Shown: positions 7,865 through 17,922, numbered from the stretch's first letter. The stretch is 23,235 nt of DNA from Lactobacillus helveticus DSM 20075 = CGMCC 1.1877 (GCF_000160855.1 NZ_GG700755.1:69154-92388); one strand, 5' to 3'. Made by a program: numbers and translations. Notes: a model not told the origin generated them from the letters alone.

Positions 7865-10528
7865 CTACTTTGCATCATACCAATTGTGTCCCCAACCAGA
7901 ATCAGCAATTAATGGCACATCTAACTTAACAGCTGATTGCATTACTTCAGGTACAATCTTTTTAATTGTTTCCAGTTCGTCTTTTGGCACATCAAAAATC
8001 AATTCGTCGTGCACCTGAATAACCATCTTGGTCTTAAGGTGCAATTCATCAAGCTTCTTTTGCATGTTGATCATGGCAATCTTGATGATATCGGCAGCTG
8101 AGCCTTGGATTGGAGAATTAATGGCGGTTCTTTCCGCAAAAGCACGGACAGTGTATTTCTTAGCATGAATATCTGGCAAATATCTGCGGCGATGCATGAT
8201 CGTTTCCGCATAGCCCTTGTCACGTGCTTCTTGTACTGCTTTATTCATGTAATCCTTGATTTGAGGATATTGTTCAAAATAATTATCGATAAATTCTTGC
8301 GCACGTTTCCTAGAAATACCTAAATTCTTGGACAAACCATAATCGGAAATACCGTAGACGATACCGAAGTTAACTGCCTTGGCGTGACGACGCATCAGTG
8401 GTGTTACCTCATCCGGTGACTCCAAGTGGAAGATCTTCATCGCGGTGTGTGAGTGGATGTCATACCCGGTCTTGAAGGCTTCTTGCATGTTTTGATCACC
8501 AGAAACATGGGCGAGCACACGGAGTTCAACTTGTGAGTAGTCGCAAGAGAAGATGTAGCCGTCTGGTTCACTTGGCACGAAGGCCTTTCTGATTTGCTTT
8601 CCTTCTTCGGTGCGGGTAGGGATGTTTTGCAAGTTAGGATCCACACTAGATAAACGTCCAGTTGCAGTCAAAGTCTGCAAGTAACGTGTGTGCACGCGGC
8701 CATCTGGTTGAATGACGTCAAGCAGACCCTTTACATAGGTAGATTGAATCTTGGCAATTTGACGATAGTCCAAAATTTTGCTAACGATTGGGCTTTGCGT
8801 CTTCAATTGATCGAGCACTTCAACTGAAGTTGAATAACCAGTCTTGGTCTTCTTGATGACTGGCAAACCAAGCTTTTCAAACAAAATGTGACCTAATTGC
8901 TTTGGTGAGTTCAAGTTGAACTTTTCGCCGGCTTGGCCATAAATTTTGTCTTCGAGTTTCTTCAATTTAACGGCAAATTCATTTTGCAGTTGAATTAAAG
9001 TACTTGTTTCGACCTTCATCCCGTTCATTTCCATTCTGGCTAAAACGCGCGCGGTTGGGATTTCGATCGTATCAAACAAGGCATCTTGTTCGTGGTCTTT
9101 GAGCTTTTCAAGCAGAGTCTTCTTGAGTGATTCAATGGCGTTGACCTTGGAAGCTAAGTGGTTGAATAATTCATCATCGTCATCAGGGATGTGTTCACTC
9201 TTACCTTTGCCGTAGACTTCAAGGTCAGTCTTAACGGAATAATCCCCATAAAGATGGGCAATTTCACCAAGATCATTAGAGTTGTTTTCATTATTAACTA
9301 GATATGAGGCTAAAAGCATATCATAATCAAGGCCATGCGTATGAATGCCTAAACGATGGGCCCCAACCATGGATCTCTTTAAGTCAAAGACGTTCTTCTT
9401 GATCTTTTCATCTTCTAAGATGTGCTTGATATTGTCTTCTTCAAGCAAGTCCACGTCTCTTGAAACATAAATCTTGTCGTTGATCTTCAAGCTAAAGCCG
9501 ACAAAATCTGCTAAGTGGTAGTTAGCGCCGAGCATTTCTAGATAAAATTCAACAGTGTCTTTTTCAGTGGCTTTAACATCTTTAACATTGTCATCGTTTA
9601 AAACAGTGTATTCTACTTTTTCAACTTCGGCACCATCTTGACCGGCACCTGAAGCATTAAGTTCTGCCAAAAACTTGCGGAAGTTCATCTTTTCGTAGAA
9701 TTGCCGCAGCTTTTCATAATCAACTGGCTCGCGTTTTACGTCATCAATATCAATGGTAACTGGTGAATCACGATCAATCGTGGCAAGTTTTTTAGCTAAA
9801 AAGGCCTTGTCTTTATCACGAATTAAACGTTCCTTACGCTTAGATTTTTTCATTTCATCAATATGATCGTAAAGATTTTCTACTGAACCATATTCCTGAA
9901 TTAAATTAGAAGCTGTCTTAGGACCGATGCCTTCAACACCTGGGTAGTTATCAGAGTTATCACCCATCAAGGCCTTCATGTCGATGAATTCGCTTGGAGT
10001 GACGCCGTTAACTTCCTTCATATGTTCTGGTGTATAAGCTTCAAGTTGAGAAACACCAGACTTGGTTACTTCGACAGTCGTCTTGTCGGACGCAAGTTGG
10101 GTCAAGTCGCGGTCACCAGTTACGATCGTGGTTGTGAACCCGACCTTTTCACCCTTCGCAGCAAAAGTACCAATGATGTCATCTGCTTCATAATTCTTCA
10201 ATTCATAAGTTTTAATACCCAAGTCATGCAGCATTTCTTGAATGTAAGGCATTTGTTCGAGCAACTCTTCTGGAGTTTTCGCACGTCCACCTTTGTATTC
10301 ACCATACATTTTTGTTCTAAAAGTGACTTTTCCTGCATCAAAAGCTACCAATACGTGGGTTGGATCAACGTCTTTTAAAAGGACATCGAGCATGTTCTTA
10401 AAAGCGTAAATGGCATTAGTGTGCAGGCCGTCCGGACTCTTGAAAGATTCTAGTTGACGATAAAGAGCGTAAAAGGCTCTGAAAGCTACAGAGTTACCAT
10501 CGATTAGAAGTAATTTTTTATCTGCCAT
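7865..10528 (-). CDS. polA: DNA polymerase I, 887 aa
   Basis: It fills gaps and removes RNA primers. The N-terminal 5' nuclease domain covers about 1-290, with the acidic cluster in YEADDIIGTFA, TGDRDLTQL and MGDNSDNYPGV. The central 3'-5' exonuclease-like domain lacks the D-x-E metal site (the strand reads VEFYLEMLGANYHLADF), so proofreading is probably absent, as in other Bacillus-type Pol I enzymes. The polymerase domain holds motif A (DYSQVELR, about 664), motif B (RRHAKAVNFGIVYG, about 716) and motif C (VIQVHDELIFD, about 842). It is the first gene of the operon that runs down to dnaI. A Shine-Dalgarno AAGGGG precedes the ATG. I could not find a convincing promoter in the 90 bases between it and the outermost eroded CRISPR repeat. 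Confidence 0.97.
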   Translation of the reverse strand: MADKKLLLIDGNSVAFRAFYALYRQLESFKSPDGLHTNAIYAFKNMLDVLLKDVDPTHVLVAFDAGKVTFRTKMYGEYKGGRAKTPEELLEQMPYIQEMLHDLGIKTYELKNYEADDIIGTFAAKGEKVGFTTTIVTGDRDLTQLASDKTTVEVTKSGVSQLEAYTPEHMKEVNGVTPSEFIDMKALMGDNSDNYPGVEGIGPKTASNLIQEYGSVENLYDHIDEMKKSKRKERLIRDKDKAFLAKKLATIDRDSPVTIDIDDVKREPVDYEKLRQFYEKMNFRKFLAELNASGAGQDGAEVEKVEYTVLNDDNVKDVKATEKDTVEFYLEMLGANYHLADFVGFSLKINDKIYVSRDVDLLEEDNIKHILEDEKIKKNVFDLKRSMVGAHRLGIHTHGLDYDMLLASYLVNNENNSNDLGEIAHLYGDYSVKTDLEVYGKGKSEHIPDDDDELFNHLASKVNAIESLKKTLLEKLKDHEQDALFDTIEIPTARVLARMEMNGMKVETSTLIQLQNEFAVKLKKLEDKIYGQAGEKFNLNSPKQLGHILFEKLGLPVIKKTKTGYSTSVEVLDQLKTQSPIVSKILDYRQIAKIQSTYVKGLLDVIQPDGRVHTRYLQTLTATGRLSSVDPNLQNIPTRTEEGKQIRKAFVPSEPDGYIFSCDYSQVELRVLAHVSGDQNMQEAFKTGYDIHSHTAMKIFHLESPDEVTPLMRRHAKAVNFGIVYGISDYGLSKNLGISRKRAQEFIDNYFEQYPQIKDYMNKAVQEARDKGYAETIMHRRRYLPDIHAKKYTVRAFAERTAINSPIQGSAADIIKIAMINMQKKLDELHLKTKMVIQVHDELIFDVPKDELETIKKIVPEVMQSAVKLDVPLIADSGWGHNWYDAK

Positions 10529-10618
10529 TTTATTCCCCTTTTATAAAAATTGTTCTCTATACTTACTTATCTATTTTACCAGTTTAATTGGTAGGATTTT
10601 AGTAGGATGTTTGATTGT

Positions 10619-10846
10619 AGTTTCCTTCCCGTAAATTAAATATAAATCTTTATGTTTTATATTTAATTGACTTTAATCACACAATTATTTTCCTCTTAAG
10701 TTAGATAAAATCAGCATATTTAGTAAAGTTGGTGTAAAATTCGGCTTTATTTACATTTCCCTTAGATTAAATAAAGACCTACCAACTACTAAAACTTTTA
10801 GATTAAACTTTCAGAAATTCACATTTCTCTTAAATTAAATAAAAAC
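10619..10846 (-). repeat. Eroded CRISPR repeats marking the trailer end
   Basis: Units at 10817-10846, 10749-10778 and 10683-10712 match the 30-bp consensus at 27, 25 and 23 positions. A weaker candidate at 10619-10648 matches 16 and keeps the 64-68 bp spacing. The decay increases towards polA, which identifies this as the oldest, leader-distal end. The intervening spacers show no other feature. Confidence 0.8.
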
Positions 10847-13484
10847 TCACTCAAAAAGAGGTACTATAGATCATTCAAGTTTCTTTACATTTCTCTTAAG
10901 TTAAATAAAAACAGCAAGCTCTTTGTAGTTTTCTACTTTTTTTGAAACTTTACATTTCTCTTAAGTTAAATAAAAACTAGTCTTGCACCTGATGAAGTAT
11001 ATAATCGTGAATTCTTTACATTTCTCTTAAGTTAAATAAAAACCTTCTGCATTTTCAATATTAAAGCGCCCACAAATCTCTTTACATTTCTCTTAAGTTA
11101 AATAAAAACAAAGTCCAACGACCAAAAGAAAGGATATAGATAGACTTTACATTTCTCTTAAGTTAAATAAAAACAATTTTGACAAAATTTTCTTCTAATT
11201 TTTCGCCATACTTTACATTTCTCTTAAGTTAAATAAAAACGACTTGTAGCCATGAGTTATTGCCGTACGCATAATCCTTTACATTTCTCTTAAGTTAAAT
11301 AAAAACATAGGCTGAACTACCAAATCAGTACCACAGGAATACCTTTACATTTCTCTTAAGTTAAATAAAAACCGTCCTTATCATCACCTTGAGTCAAGCT
11401 TAAATCACTCTTTACATTTCTCTTAAGTTAAATAAAAACCAGGCGATCAAGCTAAACATGATTCAGAGTATTTCACTTTACATTTCTCTTAAGTTAAATA
11501 AAAACAATTTCATTAAACCGTTCCCACCCGTTCCATTTTTGCTTTACATTTCTCTTAAGTTAAATAAAAACGTGGTTAGTGAGTTCATCTGGGTCAAGTC
11601 GGAATAGCTTTACATTTCTCTTAAGTTAAATAAAAACTTAACAATACTCGTACTATTAGGATTTTAAGCCATGACTTTACATTCTCTTAAGTTAAATAAA
11701 AACTTACGTCATTGCTGGTATTAATACCAAGCACTTACACTTTACATTTCTCTTAAGTTAAATAAAAACAATCAAAAACACGATTAAGAGATGCTTTTTA
11801 TAGCACTTTACATTTCTCTTAAGTTAAATAAAAACAACTACGGCACAAACACAGCCTACCGAGCCAGAGAACTTTACATTTCTCTTAAGTTAAATAAAAA
11901 CACACTTTAGAAGTAAGACGACAACGGCTATTAATGCTTTACATTTCTCTTAAGTTAAATAAAAACCAGACTAACGATGATGATCAACGACAGTCCTAAA
12001 TCTTTACATTTCTCTTAAGTTAAATAAAAACCGTTTGCAGCAGATTTCCTTAATGATGATTTGATTGGCTTTACATTTCTCTTAAGTTAAATAAAAACGC
12101 AGACCAGAGCCAACATGAGTAAAGCCTTTGATAGCTTTACATTTCTCTTAAGTTAAATAAAAACTTTGATATAACGTTTAGGCATATTTTTATTTTGCAC
12201 CTTTACATTTCTCTTAAGTTAAATAAAAACTTGTTTTCTTAGTGCGTTGTTTGCAGCGTTAGTTGTCTTTACATTTCTCTTAAGTTAAATAAAAACTAAA
12301 GATTTTGGTAACCATACTTTGCAATTTTGCTTCTTTACATTTCTCTTAAGTTAAATAAAAACGGTGGTCGGGATTTAAACTCCATCAAGCTTGTTGACTT
12401 TACATTTCTCTTAAGTTAAATAAAAACCGAGGTACAAAAAATGAAAGAATTTACTATTTATGCCTTTACATTTCTCTTAAGTTAAATAAAAACGCTATTT
12501 AAATCGCTTACTTTTTCCATACAAAAATACTTTACATTTCTCTTAAGTTAAATAAAAACCTGAATCAAAGACAAGATTAAGAGACGCATTTTATGCAACT
12601 TTACATTTCTCTTAAGTTAAATAAAAACTGGTTAGTCCTTCGACTTCTTTCGAGCTTTTAGCCCTTTACATTTCTCTTAAGTTAAATAAAAACAATTAAG
12701 CCAGTCCCAGAATTGGAACACCAATATTTCTTTACATTTCTCTTAAGTTAAATAAAAACGGTGAAAGTCGCACAAGAGTAAATCTTGCAATTAACTTTAC
12801 ATTTCTCTTAAGTTAAATAAAAACCTGTACGAGCAATGCCACCAATAGACTGGTATACATTCTTTACATTTCTCTTAAGTTAAATAAAAACCTATACGTC
12901 TTGTTATCCCAGCTACTATTGTAGATCTTTACATTTCTCTTAAGTTAAATAAAAACTTGCTTTTACAGCTAACATACCTAGTTCCTACGTCACTTTACAT
13001 TTCTCTTAAGTTAAATAAAAACTTCTTCTTTTTTAACTATATATACTATACCATAGCTACTTTACATTTCTCTTAAGTTAAATAAAAACATAGACACAAT
13101 AGACATAATAGCCACCATAACTGTCTTTACATTTCTCTTAAGTTAAATAAAAACTCAAATTAATTTTTTGCCTTAAAAAGACCGCCAATATCTTTACATT
13201 TCTCTTAAGTTAAATAAAAACAAGGATTTGGTAAAGAAGTATCATTCTTCTATTAATCTTTACATTTCTCTTAAGTTAAATAAAAACATGTTCAAACAGA
13301 TTGGTTCTGGTTGGAATCACTTCCTTTACATTTCTCTTAAGTTAAATAAAAACAGCTGGCAAAGCTGATCTTGGATTAAGCTACACGACTTTACATTTCT
13401 CTTAAGTTAAATAAAAACTTTTGTTCATAAATGTATGAAACATGGCGGTGTTGACTTTACATTTCTCTTAAGTTAAATAAAAAC
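10683..13484 (-). CRISPR. Type I-B CRISPR array, 40 near-identical 30-bp repeats plus 3 eroded ones
   Basis: The first near-perfect repeat is 10883-10912 and the last 13455-13484, with a period of 65-69 bp and spacers of 35-39 bp. On the minus strand the repeat starts GTTTTTATTTAACTTAAG and ends with the 8-nt handle ATGTAAAG. Thirty-nine copies are identical; the one at 11675-11703 lacks one T. Direction is set by three facts: degenerate copies at the low-coordinate end, cas2 and the leader at the high end, and the crRNA handle orientation. New spacers therefore enter at 13484. Two spacers, 11770-11805 and 12560-12598, are clearly similar to each other. I cannot identify the phages or plasmids targeted without a search. 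Confidence 0.98.
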
Positions 13485-13529
13485 AGTTGCAACTACCAGT
13501 CCTACTGTATCAATAGATTCAACGGCCCT

Positions 13530-13539
13530 ATCTGTCGAC
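13530..13539 (-). promoter_or_regulatory. Single half-site of the operator-like motif, near the first repeat
   Basis: The minus strand reads GTCGACAGAT, one base different from the arm of the 46-bp inverted repeats. It lies 45 bp before the first CRISPR repeat. I found no matching second arm at the spacing seen in the other two copies. Confidence 0.5.
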
Positions 13540-13616
13540 CTAACCAAAAACGCATCCAAAAATCACTAAAATCATTAGACAAATCGCACAAATATCATTG
13601 TACCGGCATTTTGCAA

Positions 13617-13662
13617 ATCTGTCGATCTCCCAGGATTTTCTTCGTATCTTACATCGACAGAT
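13617..13662 (-). promoter_or_regulatory. 46-bp inverted repeat, operator candidate in the CRISPR leader
   Basis: Arms ATCTGTCGAT (13617-13626) and ATCGACAGAT (13653-13662) are perfect complements, 26 bp apart. The flanking CT and AC next to the arms are the same in the copy at 17988-18033, while the central 22 bp differ. The promoter-proximal arm contains the -35 hexamer TCGACA. There is no T-tract after the stem, so it is not a terminator. Confidence 0.7.
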
Positions 13663-13668
13663 TCTTCT

Positions 13669-13950
13669 TTAGAATATATCCGACGTTAAATCAGTTAAAT
13701 CCTGACCCATAAATTCTTTATCAAGCCAATCTTTATTTCTATTTTTGAATATAATCACTGAATCAACGTTCTGTCGAATCCATCTATCCAACTCATTCTT
13801 CAAGCTTTCAAGCTGGGACTTGGTTAGTTCACCTTCGAATACTGAATTTTGAACATGAGTTAAATACTTTTTACATATTTTGAAAACATGTCTACTTACT
13901 TTAGCACCTTGTTTATCCATTACGATATCGTAAACCAGAATCACATACAT
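13669..13950 (-). CDS. cas2: CRISPR adaptation protein Cas2, 93 aa
   Basis: Cas2 bridges two Cas1 dimers in the spacer-integration complex. The MYVILVYDI N terminus carries the family's first beta strand and the conserved aspartate. The ferredoxin-like fold and the length are normal (ending near SVIIFKNRNKDWLDKEF). I start at the ATG at 13948-13950, which gives the family-typical N terminus and follows GGGATGG by 8 nt; an ATG at 13962 would add MVID and overlap the cas1 stop. It is the last gene of the cas operon, next to the leader. Confidence 0.93.
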   Translation of the reverse strand: MYVILVYDIVMDKQGAKVSRHVFKICKKYLTHVQNSVFEGELTKSQLESLKNELDRWIRQNVDSVIIFKNRNKDWLDKEFMGQDLTDLTSDIF

Positions 13951-13955
13951 ATCTA

Positions 13956-14945
13956 TTACCATCCCATAACATAAGGCTCATAGGTTTCTCCTTCAACCAA
14001 CGATCTTACTAATTTATAGCATTCTAATCGGATTAAATGTCTATAGGAAACATCCCTATGCAAGGTTTTATATCTAACTTTTTGTTTCATATATTTGTCG
14101 TATTCACTAACGATTATCCGTTTGGATTTTTCAGATAAGTAACAATAATTTGATTCCTTATTAAAGTCTTCCTCACTAATCATATTTTTATTTATCAGTG
14201 AGAAAATTAATCTATCAACTATCATTGGCTTAAAAATTTCAGATATATCAAGACATAATGAAAATCTTCTATCCATTGGACTATGTAGATAACTAATAGT
14301 CGGATTAAGCTGGGTTACATAAATCTCTGACAAACACGTTGTATACATTAATCCATTCAAAAATGAAATAAGTGTATTTACCATATTATCAGGCGGTCTT
14401 CTTACCCTTTTTGAAAAATCTACATCGGGAATAAAAACACTTTGCCATGATGCATAGTATCTCCTATGAATAGTACCTTCGACCCCCATTAGTTCTTCAA
14501 CATCATGCACTTGATCTATTTGTCGAATTAATGATGTAATTTCTTTTATGCTATCATCTAAATTTCTCCCTCTTCTTTGATAATATTTTAGGTTTCTTAA
14601 TAGATTTTTAGCAGCTCCTAAGACAAATTTTTTAGCATAATATAATCTTCTTTTAGGATCTGTATAAGCCTGTACCTGTTGAATTAAAAGTGTACCAGAA
14701 ACATTCTGTTCTTTTGGATAAAATGATCCAGTATAAAAACCATAGTAATTAAAAAAATGAACCGGTATTTTCATTTGAGCAAGATAATTTAAGCACTTAG
14801 TATTAGTAGAAACCTCGCCAAACAAATAAATATCTCTGGTAACTTCAATCTTTAAATCTTTATACTTACCATCTGACCTTGTTAATCTAACCGTATTATC
14901 TTTACGTTCTAATTCTCCTGAAGAAAATAAATAATAATCTTCCAT
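13956..14945 (-). CDS. cas1: CRISPR integrase Cas1 (type I-B), 329 aa
   Basis: Cas1 is the catalytic integrase that inserts new spacers at the leader-proximal repeat. The metal-binding residues are E156 (GVEGTIHRRYY), H221 (YLHSPMDRR) and D233 or E236 (CLDISEIFKP). The N-terminal beta domain ends in the typical PVHFFNYYGFYTGS turn. I start at the ATG at 14943-14945, preceded by AGGTGA; a GTG directly after the cas4 stop would add three residues. It is coupled to cas4 upstream and overlaps or abuts cas2 downstream. Confidence 0.96.
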   Translation of the reverse strand: MEDYYLFSSGELERKDNTVRLTRSDGKYKDLKIEVTRDIYLFGEVSTNTKCLNYLAQMKIPVHFFNYYGFYTGSFYPKEQNVSGTLLIQQVQAYTDPKRRLYYAKKFVLGAAKNLLRNLKYYQRRGRNLDDSIKEITSLIRQIDQVHDVEELMGVEGTIHRRYYASWQSVFIPDVDFSKRVRRPPDNMVNTLISFLNGLMYTTCLSEIYVTQLNPTISYLHSPMDRRFSLCLDISEIFKPMIVDRLIFSLINKNMISEEDFNKESNYCYLSEKSKRIIVSEYDKYMKQKVRYKTLHRDVSYRHLIRLECYKLVRSLVEGETYEPYVMGW

Positions 14946-14954
14946 CGTAATCAC

Positions 14955-15447
14955 CTAAGAAAAACAATACTCATAAAATGCACATGATTTACAAATTGGC
15001 TTAAATTGAGGCTTAGGTGGTGTTACTTGTTCACAAATTTGTTCAATTTCTGAGATATACTTCTCCATCTGCTTCTCATCTTCATCCGTATAATCAACCT
15101 TTACACATTTCTTAAGACGAGGATAATCTAGTAATCCTTTAGAGATATTTACTCCTTTCTTCCTTAAATAATAAATATAGTATTTCAACTGCCAAATAGC
15201 TGCTGGTTCGATTGCATCGCTTCTTTTAACTTCATGAATCAGTTGCCAATTTTCAACCATGTCAATATTGATCAAATTATCAATCATTACATGATGTGTA
15301 CCATGCCCTTGATAACTAGTTCTATCTAATAGGCTTCCCTAATTGAACACGTTCACTAGTTTGTTCAAATCCTATTTGATGTTGAAAAAGCCAAAGCTTT
15401 CTTTTACAAACAAAGAAATAGTTAACCATATTACCAGTAACTCGCAT
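14955..15447 (-). pseudogene. cas4: Cas4 exonuclease, broken by a one-base frameshift
   Basis: Cas4 trims and selects PAM-bearing prespacers. An ATG at 15445-15447, with GGAGA upstream, opens a frame reading MRVTGNMVNYFFVCKRKLWL through QLGKPIR and then stops. The other frame resumes LLDRTSYQGHGTHHVMIDNL and continues to the end. Removing one G at 15332-15333 joins them into a 163-residue protein of normal length. The intact parts hold the first FeS cysteine (FVCKRK), the nuclease motif HEVKRS, and the three C-terminal cysteines (CKSCAFYEYC). As written, the protein is cut after about 40 residues. A restart at ATG 15285-15287 would give a 110-residue piece lacking the first cysteine. It may be a true lesion or a sequencing error. 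Confidence 0.85.
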
Positions 15448-15462
15448 TTTATATTCTCCAAA

Positions 15463-17892
15463 CTAGAAGATATTATCATCATCGTCAATCTCAGCATTTT
15501 TATTCTTATTATCGTTATATGATAGGCCAGTCATAGAATCATAATTGAAATCTGCTGGTAAGATGTTATATCCGACTTCATTTAATGCTTTATCTTTTAT
15601 CCATCTATCTTGTTTTGAGACCTTATTAATTATATATAGGGGTATACCAACTAAATAATTATTAATTACCTCTCTTGCTTTAATCTTTTCTTTTACAAGG
15701 ATCTGATGCTGCTTTTTGTACTCCGTTTGATCAAGAAAATCTTCTCTTCTTATATAATTATTTAGTGCTTTAGCAGCTGCCTCAAGTTTATCTTTATTTT
15801 CTAGAAATACTTGTTCAGGAATAATATCTATTGTGTTGATATTTCTAAAAGTGTTTACAACTTCTTCTTTTGTCTTGAGGTTATCTAAAAAAGTCAAATC
15901 ATTTAAATAATCAATACAATCGTTGACCTTATCAATAAGCTGACAATTTTCATCTAATAGCTTGTCAGTAGTGTAATTCTCATCAATTAGCTTTAATTTA
16001 TCTGATTCAGTTAAATATCCGTCAACTTGAGCTAAAGCTCTCTTAGATATTTCAAACAGATGATAATCTACAACAGAATGATATCTTTTATCGTCATATT
16101 CCTGCTTGCTTTCATGAATTCCACTTGTTAGCTTATCTCCACCATCGAAAACATAAACATTTGGTTCCTTACCTTCATAGTTACGCTTTCTATAGCATCT
16201 TCCCATTCTCTGAAAAAGGCCACACAATTCAGAAAGTTCTGTAATTAACATGTCAAAGTCTATATCTAATGATGCTTCAACGACTTGTGTACCTATCCAA
16301 ATTCCAGAACTATGATTTTCTTTTTGTCCAAATTCAAGTATCTCTTTTTCTCTTTCATTTCGATCTTTTCGAATAAATCTACTATGAATTAAATGAACAT
16401 CTGAGACCCCTTTTTGCTTTAGTTCAGAATATAGTTCCGTAGCAGATTTAACGGTATTACATACTACAAGGGTCTTTTGATGACGATCTAAATTAATTAT
16501 GTCATCCGAATTAATTTGTTTGTGCAAAACTTTAACCTTATGCCGATGATTCACTTTAGGATCTAAGAATGGGTGTGGTGCTTGCTTAAATTCCAAACCA
16601 TTGCTTTCCAACAAATCTATCAAAAATGGAGGTAATGTTGCTGTCATGATCTCGAATTTGCCGCCAAATTTTTGGATTTCACCTAACCCGTAAATCAAAT
16701 ATCCTAAAAGATCTGGAGAATACATTTGAATCTCATCAATTACCACCTTTGCATAAGCAAGAGTAGCAAGTTTAGGTTCATAATTTTTATAGTGATAAAC
16801 AAAATTAAAAATTTGATCCAAGGTAGCAACAGATAGTTGCTTAGACCAACTCCGTTCTTCATTTACGAATTCTTCAAAGTTATCTTCATCATCAAATTTT
16901 TCTGATAATGCCTTAGCCATCATATCCGAATGAAGAAGTGCCAAATTTTCATGACTTTTATTTTGAAAAACAATTCCAGAAATTCGATCATAGATAGAAT
17001 TGATCGCACTTTTCAGAGGCAATACAAAGAATGACTTAGAATTATCAAGCCATCTGAGCGCTGACTCGGTTTTACCTAGTCCGGTCTGACCGACTACAAC
17101 GATACTTTCATTTCTATGATCATATGTATATTTTTGCAGTTCATTCCAATCAGCGACTGGATTTTTCTTATGCCATTCTTGAAGTATATTTTGACTCAAA
17201 CATACACGTGATTTCGACTCTATTTCATAATGTCCAGAAGCAGCATAATCAATACGATTAAGCAAACCTTTTAGTATTACAAATTCATCATAAATTTTAG
17301 GCTCATAATTAGGGGACAATCTATGACTTAAATTACCAGTTAAATACTTACTATCTACTTTTGCTGGCTCTTGAGGGGGAATTGGAAAACTTGATTTTGA
17401 ATAATCAAAACTAGCAAACTCTTTCTTTAAAGCTTCTATTTCATCCTCATAATGCTTCTCGTATATTTCAGAGAAATTACGTTCATGGTGCCACTTTATT
17501 GCAAAAATTAATGCTATGATTTGATCTTTAGTATAATGCTTCTGTAATTCATCAATTGGAAGCATCGTAATACTTAACAATGCATGCGGAATTTCACCTT
17601 TACAAAAGCTCTGCCCTGCTTTTACCTTTTTCTGAAAGCGTAGGTTCATTTTCCCTAAGTCGTGATAGCTACAAGCAATTTCTAAAAGCCGCCAATCGTC
17701 TTTACTACGAATATCTACCTGTTTTGTCATATCGTTAAATCGATCTTGACTAAGCCAAAAATTTTGAAATATATCTGGATAAGCTTGCTTTAATAAACTA
17801 TATTGCTTTAACAAATTATTAGTATGTTCAACGATCGTCTCACAATGATTTCCTTCAGATTGGTCTAAAGATTTAGCTAAATATTCATTCAT
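15463..17892 (-). CDS. cas3: CRISPR helicase-nuclease Cas3, 809 aa
   Basis: Cas3 is recruited to Cascade-bound target DNA, nicks it and degrades it while unwinding. The HD nuclease is at the N terminus (H23 and H77-D78 in SYHDLGK, with H135-H136 in IKWHHE). The superfamily 2 helicase follows: Walker A GQTGLGKT (268-275), DEIQ (386-389), TATLPP (from 417) and motif VI QRMGR (561-565). Both activities are in one chain. The AAAGG upstream touches the start codon directly, an unusually short spacing, and no alternative in-frame start fits better. It has its own probable promoter in the 142-bp gap after cas5 and is followed 15 bp later by cas4. Confidence 0.96.
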   Translation of the reverse strand: MNEYLAKSLDQSEGNHCETIVEHTNNLLKQYSLLKQAYPDIFQNFWLSQDRFNDMTKQVDIRSKDDWRLLEIACSYHDLGKMNLRFQKKVKAGQSFCKGEIPHALLSITMLPIDELQKHYTKDQIIALIFAIKWHHERNFSEIYEKHYEDEIEALKKEFASFDYSKSSFPIPPQEPAKVDSKYLTGNLSHRLSPNYEPKIYDEFVILKGLLNRIDYAASGHYEIESKSRVCLSQNILQEWHKKNPVADWNELQKYTYDHRNESIVVVGQTGLGKTESALRWLDNSKSFFVLPLKSAINSIYDRISGIVFQNKSHENLALLHSDMMAKALSEKFDDEDNFEEFVNEERSWSKQLSVATLDQIFNFVYHYKNYEPKLATLAYAKVVIDEIQMYSPDLLGYLIYGLGEIQKFGGKFEIMTATLPPFLIDLLESNGLEFKQAPHPFLDPKVNHRHKVKVLHKQINSDDIINLDRHQKTLVVCNTVKSATELYSELKQKGVSDVHLIHSRFIRKDRNEREKEILEFGQKENHSSGIWIGTQVVEASLDIDFDMLITELSELCGLFQRMGRCYRKRNYEGKEPNVYVFDGGDKLTSGIHESKQEYDDKRYHSVVDYHLFEISKRALAQVDGYLTESDKLKLIDENYTTDKLLDENCQLIDKVNDCIDYLNDLTFLDNLKTKEEVVNTFRNINTIDIIPEQVFLENKDKLEAAAKALNNYIRREDFLDQTEYKKQHQILVKEKIKAREVINNYLVGIPLYIINKVSKQDRWIKDKALNEVGYNILPADFNYDSMTGLSYNDNKNKNAEIDDDDNIF

Positions 17893-17922
17893 CCTTTCAC
17901 ACTTTCTATCTTTATGGTTAAT

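Larger units (their letters stand above)
13485..13668 (-). promoter_or_regulatory. CRISPR leader with two candidate promoters
   Basis: This is the 184-bp gap between the cas2 stop and the first repeat. A likely promoter on the minus strand is TCGACA (13620-13625), 17 bp, TACAAT (13597-13602). A second, weaker one is TCGACA (13533-13538), 17 bp, TATTGA (13510-13515), whose transcript would start about 20 bp before the first repeat. Both -35 boxes lie inside copies of the same ATCGACAGAT-like motif. No Rho-independent terminator separates cas2 from the array. Confidence 0.65.

Noticed and set aside
10022..10378. Plus-strand open frame of 118 codons
   Set aside because: It lies antisense inside the conserved 5' nuclease domain of polA and has no recognisable protein features or ribosome site. 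Other plus-strand frames inside thrS, dnaI, dnaB, cas8 and purD were dropped for the same reason.
10619..10648. Fourth eroded CRISPR repeat as a firm call
   Set aside because: Only 16 of 30 positions match, little above chance in AT-rich DNA. It is kept only as a candidate because the spacing fits.
10529..13668. tracrRNA or type II system
   Set aside because: No cas9 and no anti-repeat were found; all effector genes belong to type I-B.
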